Shown here piece by piece: positions 1 through 5,875 of a stretch of 5,875 bases of DNA; the stretch's first letter is position 1; the number at the start of each line of letters is the position of its first letter. Under the pieces are notes generated by a model, which was not told where the DNA came from, made no database searches, and saw nothing but the letters and a program-made list of their open reading frames with translations. The DNA comes from an uncultured Limnohabitans sp. (GTDB lineage: Bacteria; Pseudomonadota; Gammaproteobacteria; Burkholderiales; Burkholderiaceae_C), in NCBI GenBank assembly GCA_937928195.1, contig CALEYZ010000024.1, positions 1-5,875 of the forward strand. The letters run 5' to 3'. The position numbers and the translations under genes were made by a program.

Positions 1-26
1 TCAACGACTGCGACTTTGTTGGTCAC
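1..26 (-). CDS. hisH: HisH start (imidazole glycerol-phosphate synthase, glutaminase subunit), partial
   Basis: Reading leftward from a GTG at 26-24 gives M T N K V A V V and then a codon beginning GA (Asp or Glu), where the window ends. This matches the usual HisH opening, a short beta strand of the type KxVAVVDYG. The GTG shares bases with the hisB stop (GTGA, 26 to 23), a typical tight junction within a his operon. An AGGGAA Shine-Dalgarno-like element lies at 36-31, four bases before the start. HisH hydrolyses glutamine and channels ammonia to HisF for imidazole ring formation. Only eight full codons are visible, so the call rests on this short match plus the position directly after hisB, where many proteobacterial his operons carry hisH. 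The glutaminase triad lies outside the window. Confidence 0.78.
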
Positions 27-616
27 AGGCTTCCCTTTGTGGAGGGAATCATGCCAACTGAACGTGGGTCCAACTCCAAAGCGGCACGCAAGGCGCGGGC
101 AAAGGCTTTGAACACCGTCTCAGCTTGGTGATGCGCGTTTTCGCCGCGCAAGTTGTCGATGTGCAGTGTCACGAAGGCGTGGTTCACAAAGCCTTGGAAA
201 AATTCAAACGCCAATTGGCTGTCGAACTCACCAATCATGCCGCTCTTGAACGGCACGTGCATGATGAGGCCAGGACGGCCCGAGAAATCCACCACCACGC
301 GGCTGAGTGCTTCGTCGAGCGGTACATAGGCGTGGCCATAACGGCGAATACCTTTCTTGTCGCCCACGGCTTTGGCAAACGCTTGGCCCAAGGTAATGCC
401 CACGTCTTCCACGGTGTGGTGGCCGTCGATGTGCAAGTCGCCCTTGGCTTGGATGTCGAGGTCAATCAACCCATGACGCGCGATTTGGTCGAGCATGTGG
501 TCAAAGAAACCAATGCCGGTAGAGAGCTTGGATTGGCCCGTGCCGTCGAGGTTGATCTTGACGGTGATTTGGGTCTCGGCCGTGTTGCGGCTGACTTCGG
601 CGGTGCGAGCTGTCAT
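23..616 (-). CDS. hisB: Imidazoleglycerol-phosphate dehydratase (HisB, single-domain)
   Basis: This 197-residue cytoplasmic enzyme dehydrates imidazole glycerol phosphate to imidazole acetol phosphate in histidine synthesis. The length is that of the dehydratase domain alone. The N-terminal phosphatase domain of the bifunctional enterobacterial HisB is absent. Family metal-site motifs are present: GFFDHML (36-42, His40), DGHHTVED (64-71, His66, His67 and Glu70), DEALSR (101-106), His146, GENAHHQAE (158-166, His162, His163 and Glu166) and the C-terminal PSTKG (191-195). The ATG at 616-614 lies 13 bp after the hisC stop and has only a weak upstream purine stretch (CGAAAG), so coupling to hisC is plausible. 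The stop overlaps the hisH GTG. Nothing appears truncated or degraded. Confidence 0.97.
   Translation of the reverse strand: MTARTAEVSRNTAETQITVKINLDGTGQSKLSTGIGFFDHMLDQIARHGLIDLDIQAKGDLHIDGHHTVEDVGITLGQAFAKAVGDKKGIRRYGHAYVPLDEALSRVVVDFSGRPGLIMHVPFKSGMIGEFDSQLAFEFFQGFVNHAFVTLHIDNLRGENAHHQAETVFKAFARALRAALELDPRSVGMIPSTKGSL
31..48 (-). promoter_or_regulatory. Hairpin containing the hisH ribosome-binding site
   Basis: In the transcript, UUCCCU (48-43), a six-base loop CCACAA (42-37) and AGGGAA (36-31) form a perfect six-pair stem. The 3' arm is the purine-rich element just upstream of the hisH GTG, so the fold would hide the hisH ribosome-binding site. The element lies inside the last hisB codons, for the conserved I-P-S-T-K-G-S tail, so a ribosome finishing hisB would melt it. 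That is the geometry expected for translational coupling. The pairing is seen in the sequence; the function is inferred. The protein sequence constrains these bases, so the match could be coincidental. Confidence 0.4.
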
Positions 617-629
617 AGTTGACTTTCGA

Positions 630-1748
630 TTAAGAGAGAGCGGCTTGCAGGGCAGCCAAGAGTTGTTTGTTTTCCTCGGGCGTGCCGATGGTCAAGCGCA
701 AGCAGTTGGCAAGCAATGGGTGCATTTTAGAAACGTTCTTCACCAGCACTTTGTGGGCCTTGAGCACCTCAAAAGCGCGGTTGGCGGCATCGGCCTCACC
801 GTTGAAACGCAGCACCATCATGTTGGCTTCGCTGGCATAGGGCGTGACGCCTGCCATGTGCTGCAAGGCTTTGAACAAGGCTTCACGCTCGGTACGAATG
901 ACAGCGGCTTGCTGGGCAAACACATCCGTGTGCTCCAGCGCAAACAAAGCGCATTCGGCGTTGAGCACGCTCACGTTGTACGGCGGGCGCAGTTTGTCGA
1001 TCTCGTTGATCAGCGCCTGCGGGGCAATCATGTAGCCCAAGCGAATGCCAGCCAAACCAAACTTAGACAAGGTGCGCATCAGCAGCACATGGGCGTTGGC
1101 CGCTGGGTGTTGGCGAATTTCATCGAGCCAGCTTTTGCTGGAGAAAGGCTGATACGCCTCGTCCATCACCACCAAGCCGCCTTGTTGGCCTTGGGCCGCC
1201 ACAATGCGCTCAATGACGTCGGCATTCCACAGGGTGCCCGTGGGATTGTTGGGGTAAGCCAAATAAACCACCGCCGGTTTGTGCGTGGCGATGGCGTTCA
1301 GCATGGCGGCTTCGTCCAACTCAAAATCGGCGGTCAGCGGCACCCCATGGAACGGCACACCTTGCAATTGCGCGCTCATGGCGTACATCACAAAGCCGGG
1401 AAGCGGCGCCAAAATGCTGGCCCCAGGCACATCACAGGCCATCGAAATCAGCGTGATGAGTTCATCCGAGCCATTGCCCAGCATGATGTCGAAGCCTTCA
1501 GGCATGTGCGCATGCTTGGCCAATTCGGCGCGCAACACATTGACTCGGTCACCAGGATAACGGTTGAGTGCCAAAGCGCCCAAACGCTCGCCCAATTGCG
1601 CTTGCAATGCTGGCGGCAAACTGAACGGATTTTCCATGGCGTCCAGCTTGACCATGCCGGTCGAGTCTTGAATGGCATAGGCGTGCATGGACTGCACGTC
1701 TTGACGAATGTGTTTCAACCAAGCGACGGAATTTTGATTGGCACTCAT
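630..1748 (-). CDS. hisC: Histidinol-phosphate aminotransferase (HisC)
   Basis: This 372-residue fold-type I, PLP-dependent aminotransferase converts imidazole acetol phosphate and glutamate to histidinol phosphate and 2-oxoglutarate. Visible class I/II landmarks are the N-terminal LDAMENPF (35-42), GNGSDE (91-96), the cofactor-pocket PNNPTG (166-171), VVMDEAY (193-199) with the Asp196 and Tyr199 pair, the Schiff-base lysine in TLSKFGLAG (Lys229), GIRLGY with Arg236 in the phosphate-binding region, and the carboxylate-binding arginine in CLRLTIG (Arg351). The ATG is fused to the hisD stop as ATGA (1748 to 1745), and AAAGAGAAA just upstream is a modest ribosome-binding site. Its place between hisD and hisB separates it from other PLP aminotransferases of similar sequence. 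Burkholderiales often carry a second hisC-like gene elsewhere; this copy is intact. Confidence 0.96.
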   Translation of the reverse strand: MSANQNSVAWLKHIRQDVQSMHAYAIQDSTGMVKLDAMENPFSLPPALQAQLGERLGALALNRYPGDRVNVLRAELAKHAHMPEGFDIMLGNGSDELITLISMACDVPGASILAPLPGFVMYAMSAQLQGVPFHGVPLTADFELDEAAMLNAIATHKPAVVYLAYPNNPTGTLWNADVIERIVAAQGQQGGLVVMDEAYQPFSSKSWLDEIRQHPAANAHVLLMRTLSKFGLAGIRLGYMIAPQALINEIDKLRPPYNVSVLNAECALFALEHTDVFAQQAAVIRTEREALFKALQHMAGVTPYASEANMMVLRFNGEADAANRAFEVLKAHKVLVKNVSKMHPLLANCLRLTIGTPEENKQLLAALQAALS

Positions 1749-3091
1749 GGTGTTTCTCTTTGGGGTGGCACAGGACTGAGGCGCAACTCGGCTGCGCGGG
1801 CGTGGGCTTGCAAGCCTTCACCGTAAGCCAGCTCTGCCGCAATGCGGCCCAAGCTTTGCGCACCCTTTTCGCTCACCTCAATGAGGCTAGAGCGTTTTTG
1901 AAAATCGTAAACGCCCAATGGCGATGAAAAACGTGCTGTGCCACTGGTGGGCAACACGTGATTGGGGCCGGCGCAGTAATCGCCCAGGGACTCGCTGGTG
2001 AAGGCGCCCAAGAAAATGGCACCGGCATGCTTGAGCAAAGGCTCCCATGCATGTGGATTGCGGCTGGACACTTCCAAGTGTTCGGGGGCAATGCGGTTGC
2101 TGATGTGGCAGGCCTCTTCCATGCTGCGCGTTTGAATGAGTGCACCGCGGTCGTTCATGGACTTGGCAATGATCTCGGCGCGCGGCAAGGTGGGCAGCAA
2201 CTGATCGATGGCGGCTTGCACCTTGTCGATGTAGGCTGCATCGGGGCACAGCAAAATGCTTTGCGCCAACTCGTCGTGCTCGGCTTGCGAGAACAAGTCC
2301 ATGGCCACCCACTCAGGCGGCGTACTGCCATCGGCCAACACCAAAATTTCGCTGGGACCAGCAATCATGTCAATGCCAACCGTGCCAAACACGCGCTTCT
2401 TGGCGCTGGCCACATAAGCATTGCCAGGCCCTGTGATTTTGTCGACCTTGGGCACCGTGGCCGTGCCAAATGCCAGCGCTGCAACGGCTTGCGCGCCGCC
2501 GATGGTGAAGGCGCGCGAAACGCCCGCCACATAAGCAGCCGCCAACACCAAAGGATTCTTCACGCCCTGAGGGGTGGGCACCACCATGATGATTTCTTCA
2601 ACACCGGCCACATGTGCCGGAATGGCGTTCATCAACACCGAAGAGGGATAGGCTGCTTTGCCGCCAGGCACATAAATGCCCACGCGGTCTAAGGGGGTGA
2701 CTTTTTGCCCTAACAACGTGCCGTCTTCGTCTTTGTATGACCAACTTTCACCGGACGCTTTCTTTTGTGCTTCGTGGTAGCTGCGAACACGTTTGGCTGC
2801 AGCTTGCAAAGCGTCTTTTTGCGCCGTGGGCAAGCCGTCAAAGGCGGCTTTGAGCTCAGCCTGCGTCAGCATCAAAGCCTGCATGTCTTTGGCATTCAAG
2901 CCGTCGAAACGTTGGGTGTACGCCAGCACCGCAGCGTCGCCGCGCTGTTGCACATCGGCCAAGATCTCGGCCACGCGGGACTCAATGGCTGCGTCTGCGT
3001 CCGCGGACCAATGCAAGCGCTTTTGAAACATCGCTTCAAAATCAGCATCGGTGGTGCTTAAACGCAGAGCTTTGGCAACAAGCGCAGTCAT
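1745..3091 (-). CDS. hisD: Histidinol dehydrogenase (HisD)
   Basis: This zinc enzyme performs the last two NAD-dependent oxidations, histidinol to histidinal to histidine. I place the start at the ATG at 3091-3089 (M-T-A-L-V-A-K), giving 448 residues, slightly longer than the roughly 430-440 usual for the family. The frame stays open to an ATG at 3172, but that would add 27 unconserved residues and overlap the hisG end. Numbering from 3091, the zinc ligands correspond to Gln269 and His272 (SQAEHD), Asp371 (SLGDYCAGPNH) and His430 (QAHARAAELR). The catalytic Glu337-His338 pair lies in APEHLE. The histidinol dehydrogenase signature begins at IDMIAGPSEILVL (240-252), and GGAQAVAALA (198-207) is also typical. 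It follows hisG by 25 bp and overlaps hisC by four bases. The C-terminal tail after His430 is unremarkable. Confidence 0.97.
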   Translation of the reverse strand: MTALVAKALRLSTTDADFEAMFQKRLHWSADADAAIESRVAEILADVQQRGDAAVLAYTQRFDGLNAKDMQALMLTQAELKAAFDGLPTAQKDALQAAAKRVRSYHEAQKKASGESWSYKDEDGTLLGQKVTPLDRVGIYVPGGKAAYPSSVLMNAIPAHVAGVEEIIMVVPTPQGVKNPLVLAAAYVAGVSRAFTIGGAQAVAALAFGTATVPKVDKITGPGNAYVASAKKRVFGTVGIDMIAGPSEILVLADGSTPPEWVAMDLFSQAEHDELAQSILLCPDAAYIDKVQAAIDQLLPTLPRAEIIAKSMNDRGALIQTRSMEEACHISNRIAPEHLEVSSRNPHAWEPLLKHAGAIFLGAFTSESLGDYCAGPNHVLPTSGTARFSSPLGVYDFQKRSSLIEVSEKGAQSLGRIAAELAYGEGLQAHARAAELRLSPVPPQRETP

Positions 3092-3116
3092 CGGTTTTCT
3101 TTTCAGGTTTGAAATA

Positions 3117-3779
3117 TTAGAGTGCTGCCTTGGCAGCTTGTCCTGCAGCCACAGCGCCCGCGAAGGCTTCAATGATGGCGCGGATGGGTTCTTGTTTGAG
3201 CTTGAGCGACGCTTGATTCACCACCAAGCGTGAGCTGATGTCCATGATGCGCTCCACTTCAATCAGATGGTTGGCTTTGAGGGTGCTGCCGGTCGACACC
3301 AAGTCAACGATGGCATCGGCCAAGCCTGTGAGGGGCGCCAACTCCATGCTGCCATAGAGCTTGATCAAATCGACGTGAACCCCTTTTTGCGCAAAAAATT
3401 CGCGCGCGATGTTGGTGTACTTGGTGGCCACTTTCAAGCGCGAACCTGAGCGCACCGCAGTGGCGTAGTCGTAGTCTGCGCGAACCGCCACACTCATGCG
3501 GCATTTGGCAATTTGCAAGTCGAGCGGTTGGTACAAACCTTGGCCACCGTGCTCGATCAATGTGTCTTTGCCCGTCACGCCCAAATCTGCGCCACCGTAT
3601 TCCACATAGGTGGGCACATCGGTGGCACGCACCAAGACCACGCGCACACCCGCTTGGTTGGTGGGCAAAATCAGTTTGCGCGAGGTTTCGGGATCTTCCA
3701 AAACTTCAATGCCGGCGGCTTTGAGCAGCGGCAATGTTTCATCAAAAATGCGTCCTTTGGACAAGGCCAAGGTGATCAT
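3117..3779 (-). CDS. hisG: ATP phosphoribosyltransferase catalytic subunit, short form (HisG)
   Basis: HisG catalyses the first, committed step of histidine synthesis: ATP plus PRPP gives phosphoribosyl-ATP. The protein has 220 residues and begins with the typical ITLALSKGRI (2-11). The PRPP-binding region is ADAIVDLVSTGSTLKAN (154-170). YVEYGGADLGVTGKD (58-72) and KYTNIAREFF (120-129) are further family blocks. It ends in an alanine-rich helix (AAGQAAKAAL) and lacks the roughly 80-residue C-terminal regulatory domain of the long form found in enteric bacteria. Short HisG proteins work as a hetero-octamer with HisZ, a histidyl-tRNA synthetase-like subunit that carries histidine feedback inhibition. 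hisZ is not in this window. The ATG at 3779-3777 has the clearest ribosome-binding site here: AGGA at 3789-3786 with a six-base spacer. Confidence 0.97.
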   Translation of the reverse strand: MITLALSKGRIFDETLPLLKAAGIEVLEDPETSRKLILPTNQAGVRVVLVRATDVPTYVEYGGADLGVTGKDTLIEHGGQGLYQPLDLQIAKCRMSVAVRADYDYATAVRSGSRLKVATKYTNIAREFFAQKGVHVDLIKLYGSMELAPLTGLADAIVDLVSTGSTLKANHLIEVERIMDISSRLVVNQASLKLKQEPIRAIIEAFAGAVAAGQAAKAAL

Positions 3780-3790
3780 GTCAGTTCCTG
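3780..3790 (-). promoter_or_regulatory. Ribosome-binding site of hisG
   Basis: Read on the minus strand this is CAGGAACTGAC followed by ATG. It is an AGGA core with six bases to the start codon. It supports the chosen hisG start and is the best Shine-Dalgarno match of the window. This suggests hisG is loaded independently rather than relying only on reinitiation after murA, whose stop lies 37 bp upstream. Confidence 0.7.
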
Positions 3791-3799
3791 TTGTGATGC

Positions 3800-3829
3800 G
3801 CGTTCAGTGCAAGTGTTCACTTGGAACGC
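3800..3829 (-). promoter_or_regulatory. Bulged stem-loop around the murA stop codon
   Basis: In the transcript, GCGUUC (3829-3824) pairs with GAACGC (3805-3800). Inside it, CAAGUG (3823-3818) pairs with CACUUG (3815-3810) around a two-base centre, leaving a four-base CACU bulge on the 3' side. The murA UGA (3819-3817) lies in the apical part. No uridine run follows (the next bases are GCAUCACAAC), so it does not look like an intrinsic terminator. It could be an RNA-processing or stability element between murA and the his genes, or have no function. The base pairing is seen; any role is inferred. Confidence 0.4.
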
Positions 3830-5082
3830 TCAATCTGCGCGCCTACTTTGCGCAATTTGGCTTCCATGCGGTCATAGCCGCGGTCGAGGTGATAGATGCG
3901 GTCAACGATGGTTTCGCCGTCAGCCACCAAACCCGCAATGACCAAACTGGCCGATGCACGCAAGTCGGTGGCCATGACAGTGGCGCCAGAGAGTTGCGGC
4001 ACCCCTTGCACGACCGACACCTTGCCATCGATTTGGATGTTGGCACCCAAGCGCACCAACTCATTGACATGCATGAAGCGGTTTTCAAAAATGGTTTCGG
4101 TCACTTTGCTGGTGCCATCGGCAATGCAATTGAGCGCCATGAATTGGGCTTGCATGTCGGTTGGAAAACCCGGGTACTCGGTGGTTCTGAAACTCTGGGC
4201 TTTCATGCGTCCTGAGGCTTTGACGCGCACAAAATCAGCGCCCACTTCAATGGTGGCGCCGGCATCGCGCAATTTGTCGATCACGGCATCCATGTGATCG
4301 CCGCGTGCGTGCTTCAACACCACATCGCCGCCAGTGGCTGCCACGGCACACAAAAACGTACCGGCTTCAATGCGGTCGGCCACCACGGCGTGATCACATC
4401 CTTTCAAAGCTTCTACGCCTTGAATGTGAATGCGGCTGGTGCCATGGCCTTCAATTTTGGCCCCCATGCGAATGAGCATTTCGGCCAAGTCAGGAATCTC
4501 GGGCTCTTGGGCAGCGTTTTCCAAAACGGTTTCGCCCTCGGCCAATGCTGCCGCCATCAAAAAGTTTTCAGTGCCAGTGACAGTGACCATGTCGGTGGCA
4601 ATGCGGGCGCCCTTGAGGCGCGTGCGGCCATTGGCCAAGCTGGCCACCATGTAGCCGTGTTCGACAGAGATCTGCGCACCCATGGCTTGCAAACCTTTGA
4701 TGTGCTGATCGACAGGGCGGGAACCAATGGCGCAACCACCAGGCAAAGACACACGGGCTTCGCCAAAGCGAGCCAACAAGGGGCCCAAAGCCAAGACGGA
4801 TGCACGCATGGTTTTCACCATCTCATAGGGCGCCTCAGGATTGTTCAACGCACCTGCGTCCAAATGCACTGTGCCATCGTCTTCGTGCGAACAAATCACA
4901 CCCATGTTGCGAATGAGCTTGAGCATGGTGCTGACGTCTTGCAACTTGGGCACGTTTCGCAGCACCACAGGCTGAGCTGTCAGCAAGGCCGCGCACAGTT
5001 CTGGCAAGGCCGCATTTTTAGCGCCTGAAATGTCGATGACGCCATTCAATGAATGACCGCCCCGGATGATGAGTTTGTCCAT
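3817..5082 (-). CDS. murA: UDP-N-acetylglucosamine 1-carboxyvinyltransferase (MurA)
   Basis: MurA transfers enolpyruvate from PEP to UDP-GlcNAc, the first committed step of peptidoglycan synthesis, in the cytoplasm. The 421-residue length is normal for this two-domain EPSP-synthase-like fold. The N-terminal SGAKNAALP carries the conserved Lys22-Asn23. Arg93 lies in KTMRAS, the active-site cysteine is Cys117 in PGGCAIGSRP on the mobile loop (Cys115 in E. coli), the catalytic Asp309 is in GFPTDMQAQF, and Arg401 is in HLDRGY. The presence of Cys rather than Asp at this site predicts a fosfomycin-sensitive enzyme. The ATG at 5082-5080 gives the usual MDKLIIRGG start, but no Shine-Dalgarno sequence is evident before it (ACTCAGACAAC-ATG). 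It lies 46 bp after ibaG, an adjacency shared with E. coli, and 37 bp before hisG. Confidence 0.98.
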   Translation of the reverse strand: MDKLIIRGGHSLNGVIDISGAKNAALPELCAALLTAQPVVLRNVPKLQDVSTMLKLIRNMGVICSHEDDGTVHLDAGALNNPEAPYEMVKTMRASVLALGPLLARFGEARVSLPGGCAIGSRPVDQHIKGLQAMGAQISVEHGYMVASLANGRTRLKGARIATDMVTVTGTENFLMAAALAEGETVLENAAQEPEIPDLAEMLIRMGAKIEGHGTSRIHIQGVEALKGCDHAVVADRIEAGTFLCAVAATGGDVVLKHARGDHMDAVIDKLRDAGATIEVGADFVRVKASGRMKAQSFRTTEYPGFPTDMQAQFMALNCIADGTSKVTETIFENRFMHVNELVRLGANIQIDGKVSVVQGVPQLSGATVMATDLRASASLVIAGLVADGETIVDRIYHLDRGYDRMEAKLRKVGAQIERSK

Positions 5083-5128
5083 GTTGTCTGAGTCTGTGTT
5101 CTAAGAAAGCGAAGGCGCTCGGTCAGGT

Positions 5129-5371
5129 TCAGGCCTGTGCTTTGGCCCACTCTGCGGGCGTGTAAGTTTTCATTGACAAGGCATGCACCTCGTCGTTTTG
5201 CATTTTGTTGCCCAAGGTGGCATAGACCTTTTGATGGCGCGCAATGAGGCGCAGGCCTTCAAACTGGTCTGACACCACCACCGCTTGCCAATGACGACCA
5301 TCGCCATCCACTTCGAGGTGTTGGCAGGCCAGGCCCGCGGCAATCATGGCTTGAATTTGTTCTGCTGTCAT
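5129..5371 (-). CDS. ibaG: BolA-family protein IbaG
   Basis: This small cytoplasmic protein (80 residues from the ATG at 5371-5369) belongs to the BolA/IbaG family, whose members bind monothiol glutaredoxins and bridge [2Fe-2S] clusters. The C-terminal block EVHALSMKTYTPAEWA (61-76) closely resembles E. coli IbaG and contains the invariant cluster-ligand histidine, His63. The beta-turn segment VDGDGRHW (21-28) also matches. A GTG 12 bp further upstream (5383-5381) would add four residues. I prefer the ATG because it aligns end to end with E. coli IbaG and places a GAGTG element at a workable distance. ibaG sits directly upstream of murA, as in E. coli, where the gene is linked to acid resistance. 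A regulatory role through glutaredoxin is inferred from the family only. Confidence 0.92.
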   Translation of the reverse strand: MTAEQIQAMIAAGLACQHLEVDGDGRHWQAVVVSDQFEGLRLIARHQKVYATLGNKMQNDEVHALSMKTYTPAEWAKAQA

Positions 5372-5373
5372 GG

Positions 5374-5386
5374 TGAGTGGCACTCA
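5374..5386. repeat. Short dyad at the ibaG start region
   Basis: TGAGTG and CACTCA form perfect six-base arms around one central base. The dyad sits between the permease stop and the ibaG ATG and includes the alternative GTG start and the presumed GAGTG ribosome-binding element. As RNA it can form only a three- to four-pair hairpin because the loop needs space. As DNA it resembles a small hyphenated operator. Such a short dyad may be chance. Confidence 0.25.
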
Positions 5387-5396
5387 GTGAATCGAA

Positions 5397-5875
5397 TCAG
5401 CCTCGGATCTTGTAACCGGTTTTCAGCAACTGAATCGCCAAAGTACCTACCGCCAACAAGGCCACAGAGACCACCGCCAAACTGGTCCAAGGCGACACAT
5501 CGCTTTGGCCAAAGAAGCCGTATCGAAACCCGTCGATCATGTAAAAGAAGGGGTTTAAATGACTCAAACCTTGCCAGAAAGATGGCAAGGAATGAATGGA
5601 ATAAAACACGCCAGACAAGAAGGTCATGGGCATGATGACAAAACTTTGGAAGGCCGCCATTTGGTCAAATTTTTCAGACCACAAACCGGCAACCAAGCCC
5701 AAAGTGCCCAGCAACGCAGCACCTAAGAAGGCAAAGACCAAAATCCAAAGCGGTGCTTGGTATTGCATGGGGGCAAACCACACCGTCACAGCAAACACGC
5801 CCAAACCCACCGACAAGCCTCGCAACATGGCCGAGCCCACATAGGCCACAAACCAGTGCCAATGCGACAAAGGCG
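5397..5875 (-). CDS. ABC-2 type transporter permease, YadH-like, C-terminal part
   Basis: This is an inner-membrane permease cut by the window edge; the visible 159 codons are the C-terminal part of a protein that is usually about 250 residues. The frame is open to the last base. The TTG at 5870 is an internal leucine (PLSHWHW context), not a start. Counting from it, hydrophobic segments lie near 12-33, 39-64, 73-91 and 128-149. The conserved ABC-2 block runs from FLSGVFYS (84-91) through FWQGLSHLNPFFYMIDGFRYGFFG (98-121). It is nearly identical in pattern to E. coli YadH, which pairs with the ATPase YadG. The ATPase gene is expected just upstream, outside the window. The substrate is not known and cannot be read from the sequence. 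The stop lies 25 bp before the ibaG ATG, suggesting cotranscription. Confidence 0.93.
   Translation of the reverse strand, partial: PLSHWHWFVAYVGSAMLRGLSVGLGVFAVTVWFAPMQYQAPLWILVFAFLGAALLGTLGLVAGLWSEKFDQMAAFQSFVIMPMTFLSGVFYSIHSLPSFWQGLSHLNPFFYMIDGFRYGFFGQSDVSPWTSLAVVSVALLAVGTLAIQLLKTGYKIRG

Noticed and set aside
495..1826. A 443-codon plus-strand open frame antisense to hisC, and similar ones opposite hisB (125-622), hisD (1958-2692), hisG (3513-3941) and murA (4294-5028).
   Set aside because: Each is codon-aligned with the real minus-strand gene, so it can be interrupted only where the sense gene uses TTA, CTA or TCA. These codons are rare here (hisC has none in frame), which leaves the antisense frame open. 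The translations show no recognisable domains, while the sense genes have full catalytic motifs.
3114..3119. TAATAT on the minus strand as a -10 box for hisD.
   Set aside because: The hexamer 17 bases upstream reads GACAAG, which does not resemble a -35 element, and the TAAT is partly the hisG stop codon.
3124..3137. Palindrome GCTGCC-TT-GGCAGC at the end of hisG, considered as a terminator.
   Set aside because: It is explained by codons for the Ala-Ala-Lys-Ala-Ala tail. The following transcript bases ACUCUAAUAUUUC do not form a uridine tract, and hisD begins 25 bp after the hisG stop.
3092..3172. N-terminal extension of hisD to the ATG at 3172.
   Set aside because: It would overlap the end of hisG and add 27 residues with no family counterpart. 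The ATG at 3091 gives a normal HisD length and operon spacing.
5101..5120. Short hairpin AGCG-CCTT-CGCT followed by TTTCTTAG after ibaG, considered as an intrinsic terminator.
   Set aside because: The stem has only four pairs and the T-run is broken. It is too weak to separate ibaG from murA.
1..5875. Search for mobile elements, CRISPR arrays, tRNA or rRNA genes, phage or defence genes.
   Set aside because: No repeat arrays, transposase-like frames or RNA genes were seen. The window is almost fully occupied by conserved housekeeping genes with uniform composition.

Overview
This window is ordinary bacterial housekeeping DNA, with every supported gene on the minus strand. The gene order, read in the direction of transcription (right to left), is ABC-2 transporter permease (C-terminal part), ibaG, murA, hisG, hisD, hisC, hisB and the first codons of hisH. 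The murA-his arrangement, the short-form HisG, the single-domain HisB and the YadH-type permease next to ibaG all suggest a betaproteobacterium of the order Burkholderiales. Comamonadaceae (for example a Limnohabitans- or Rhodoferax-like organism) is my best guess, from protein similarity recalled by eye and a GC content in the upper fifties in the line I counted. The family-level call is an inference.

Right part (5875 to about 5083): the permease ends 25 bp before the preferred ATG of ibaG, a BolA-family protein. ibaG ends 46 bp before murA. Middle (5082 to 3780): murA is the first committed enzyme of peptidoglycan synthesis, with its full catalytic set including the fosfomycin-target cysteine. 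Left part (3779 to 1): five histidine genes are packed tightly. hisG-hisD are 25 bp apart, hisD-hisC overlap by ATGA, hisC-hisB are 13 bp apart, and hisB-hisH overlap by GTGA. The hisH start lies at the very edge and is only eight complete codons long here.

No gap between genes exceeds 46 bp. I found no convincing promoter or intrinsic terminator in any of them, so the block is probably transcribed from a promoter upstream of the window and runs on past its left edge. HisG, HisD, HisC and HisB cover step 1, the two final oxidations, the transamination and the dehydration of histidine synthesis. HisH would supply ammonia to HisF for the imidazole ring. Two further components are expected elsewhere in the genome: HisZ (regulatory partner of short HisG) and a histidinol-phosphate phosphatase.

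I found no previously undescribed system. The observations most worth checking are local RNA structures. One is a 6-bp hairpin at the end of hisB that pairs with the hisH ribosome-binding site. The other is a bulged stem-loop around the murA stop codon upstream of hisG.
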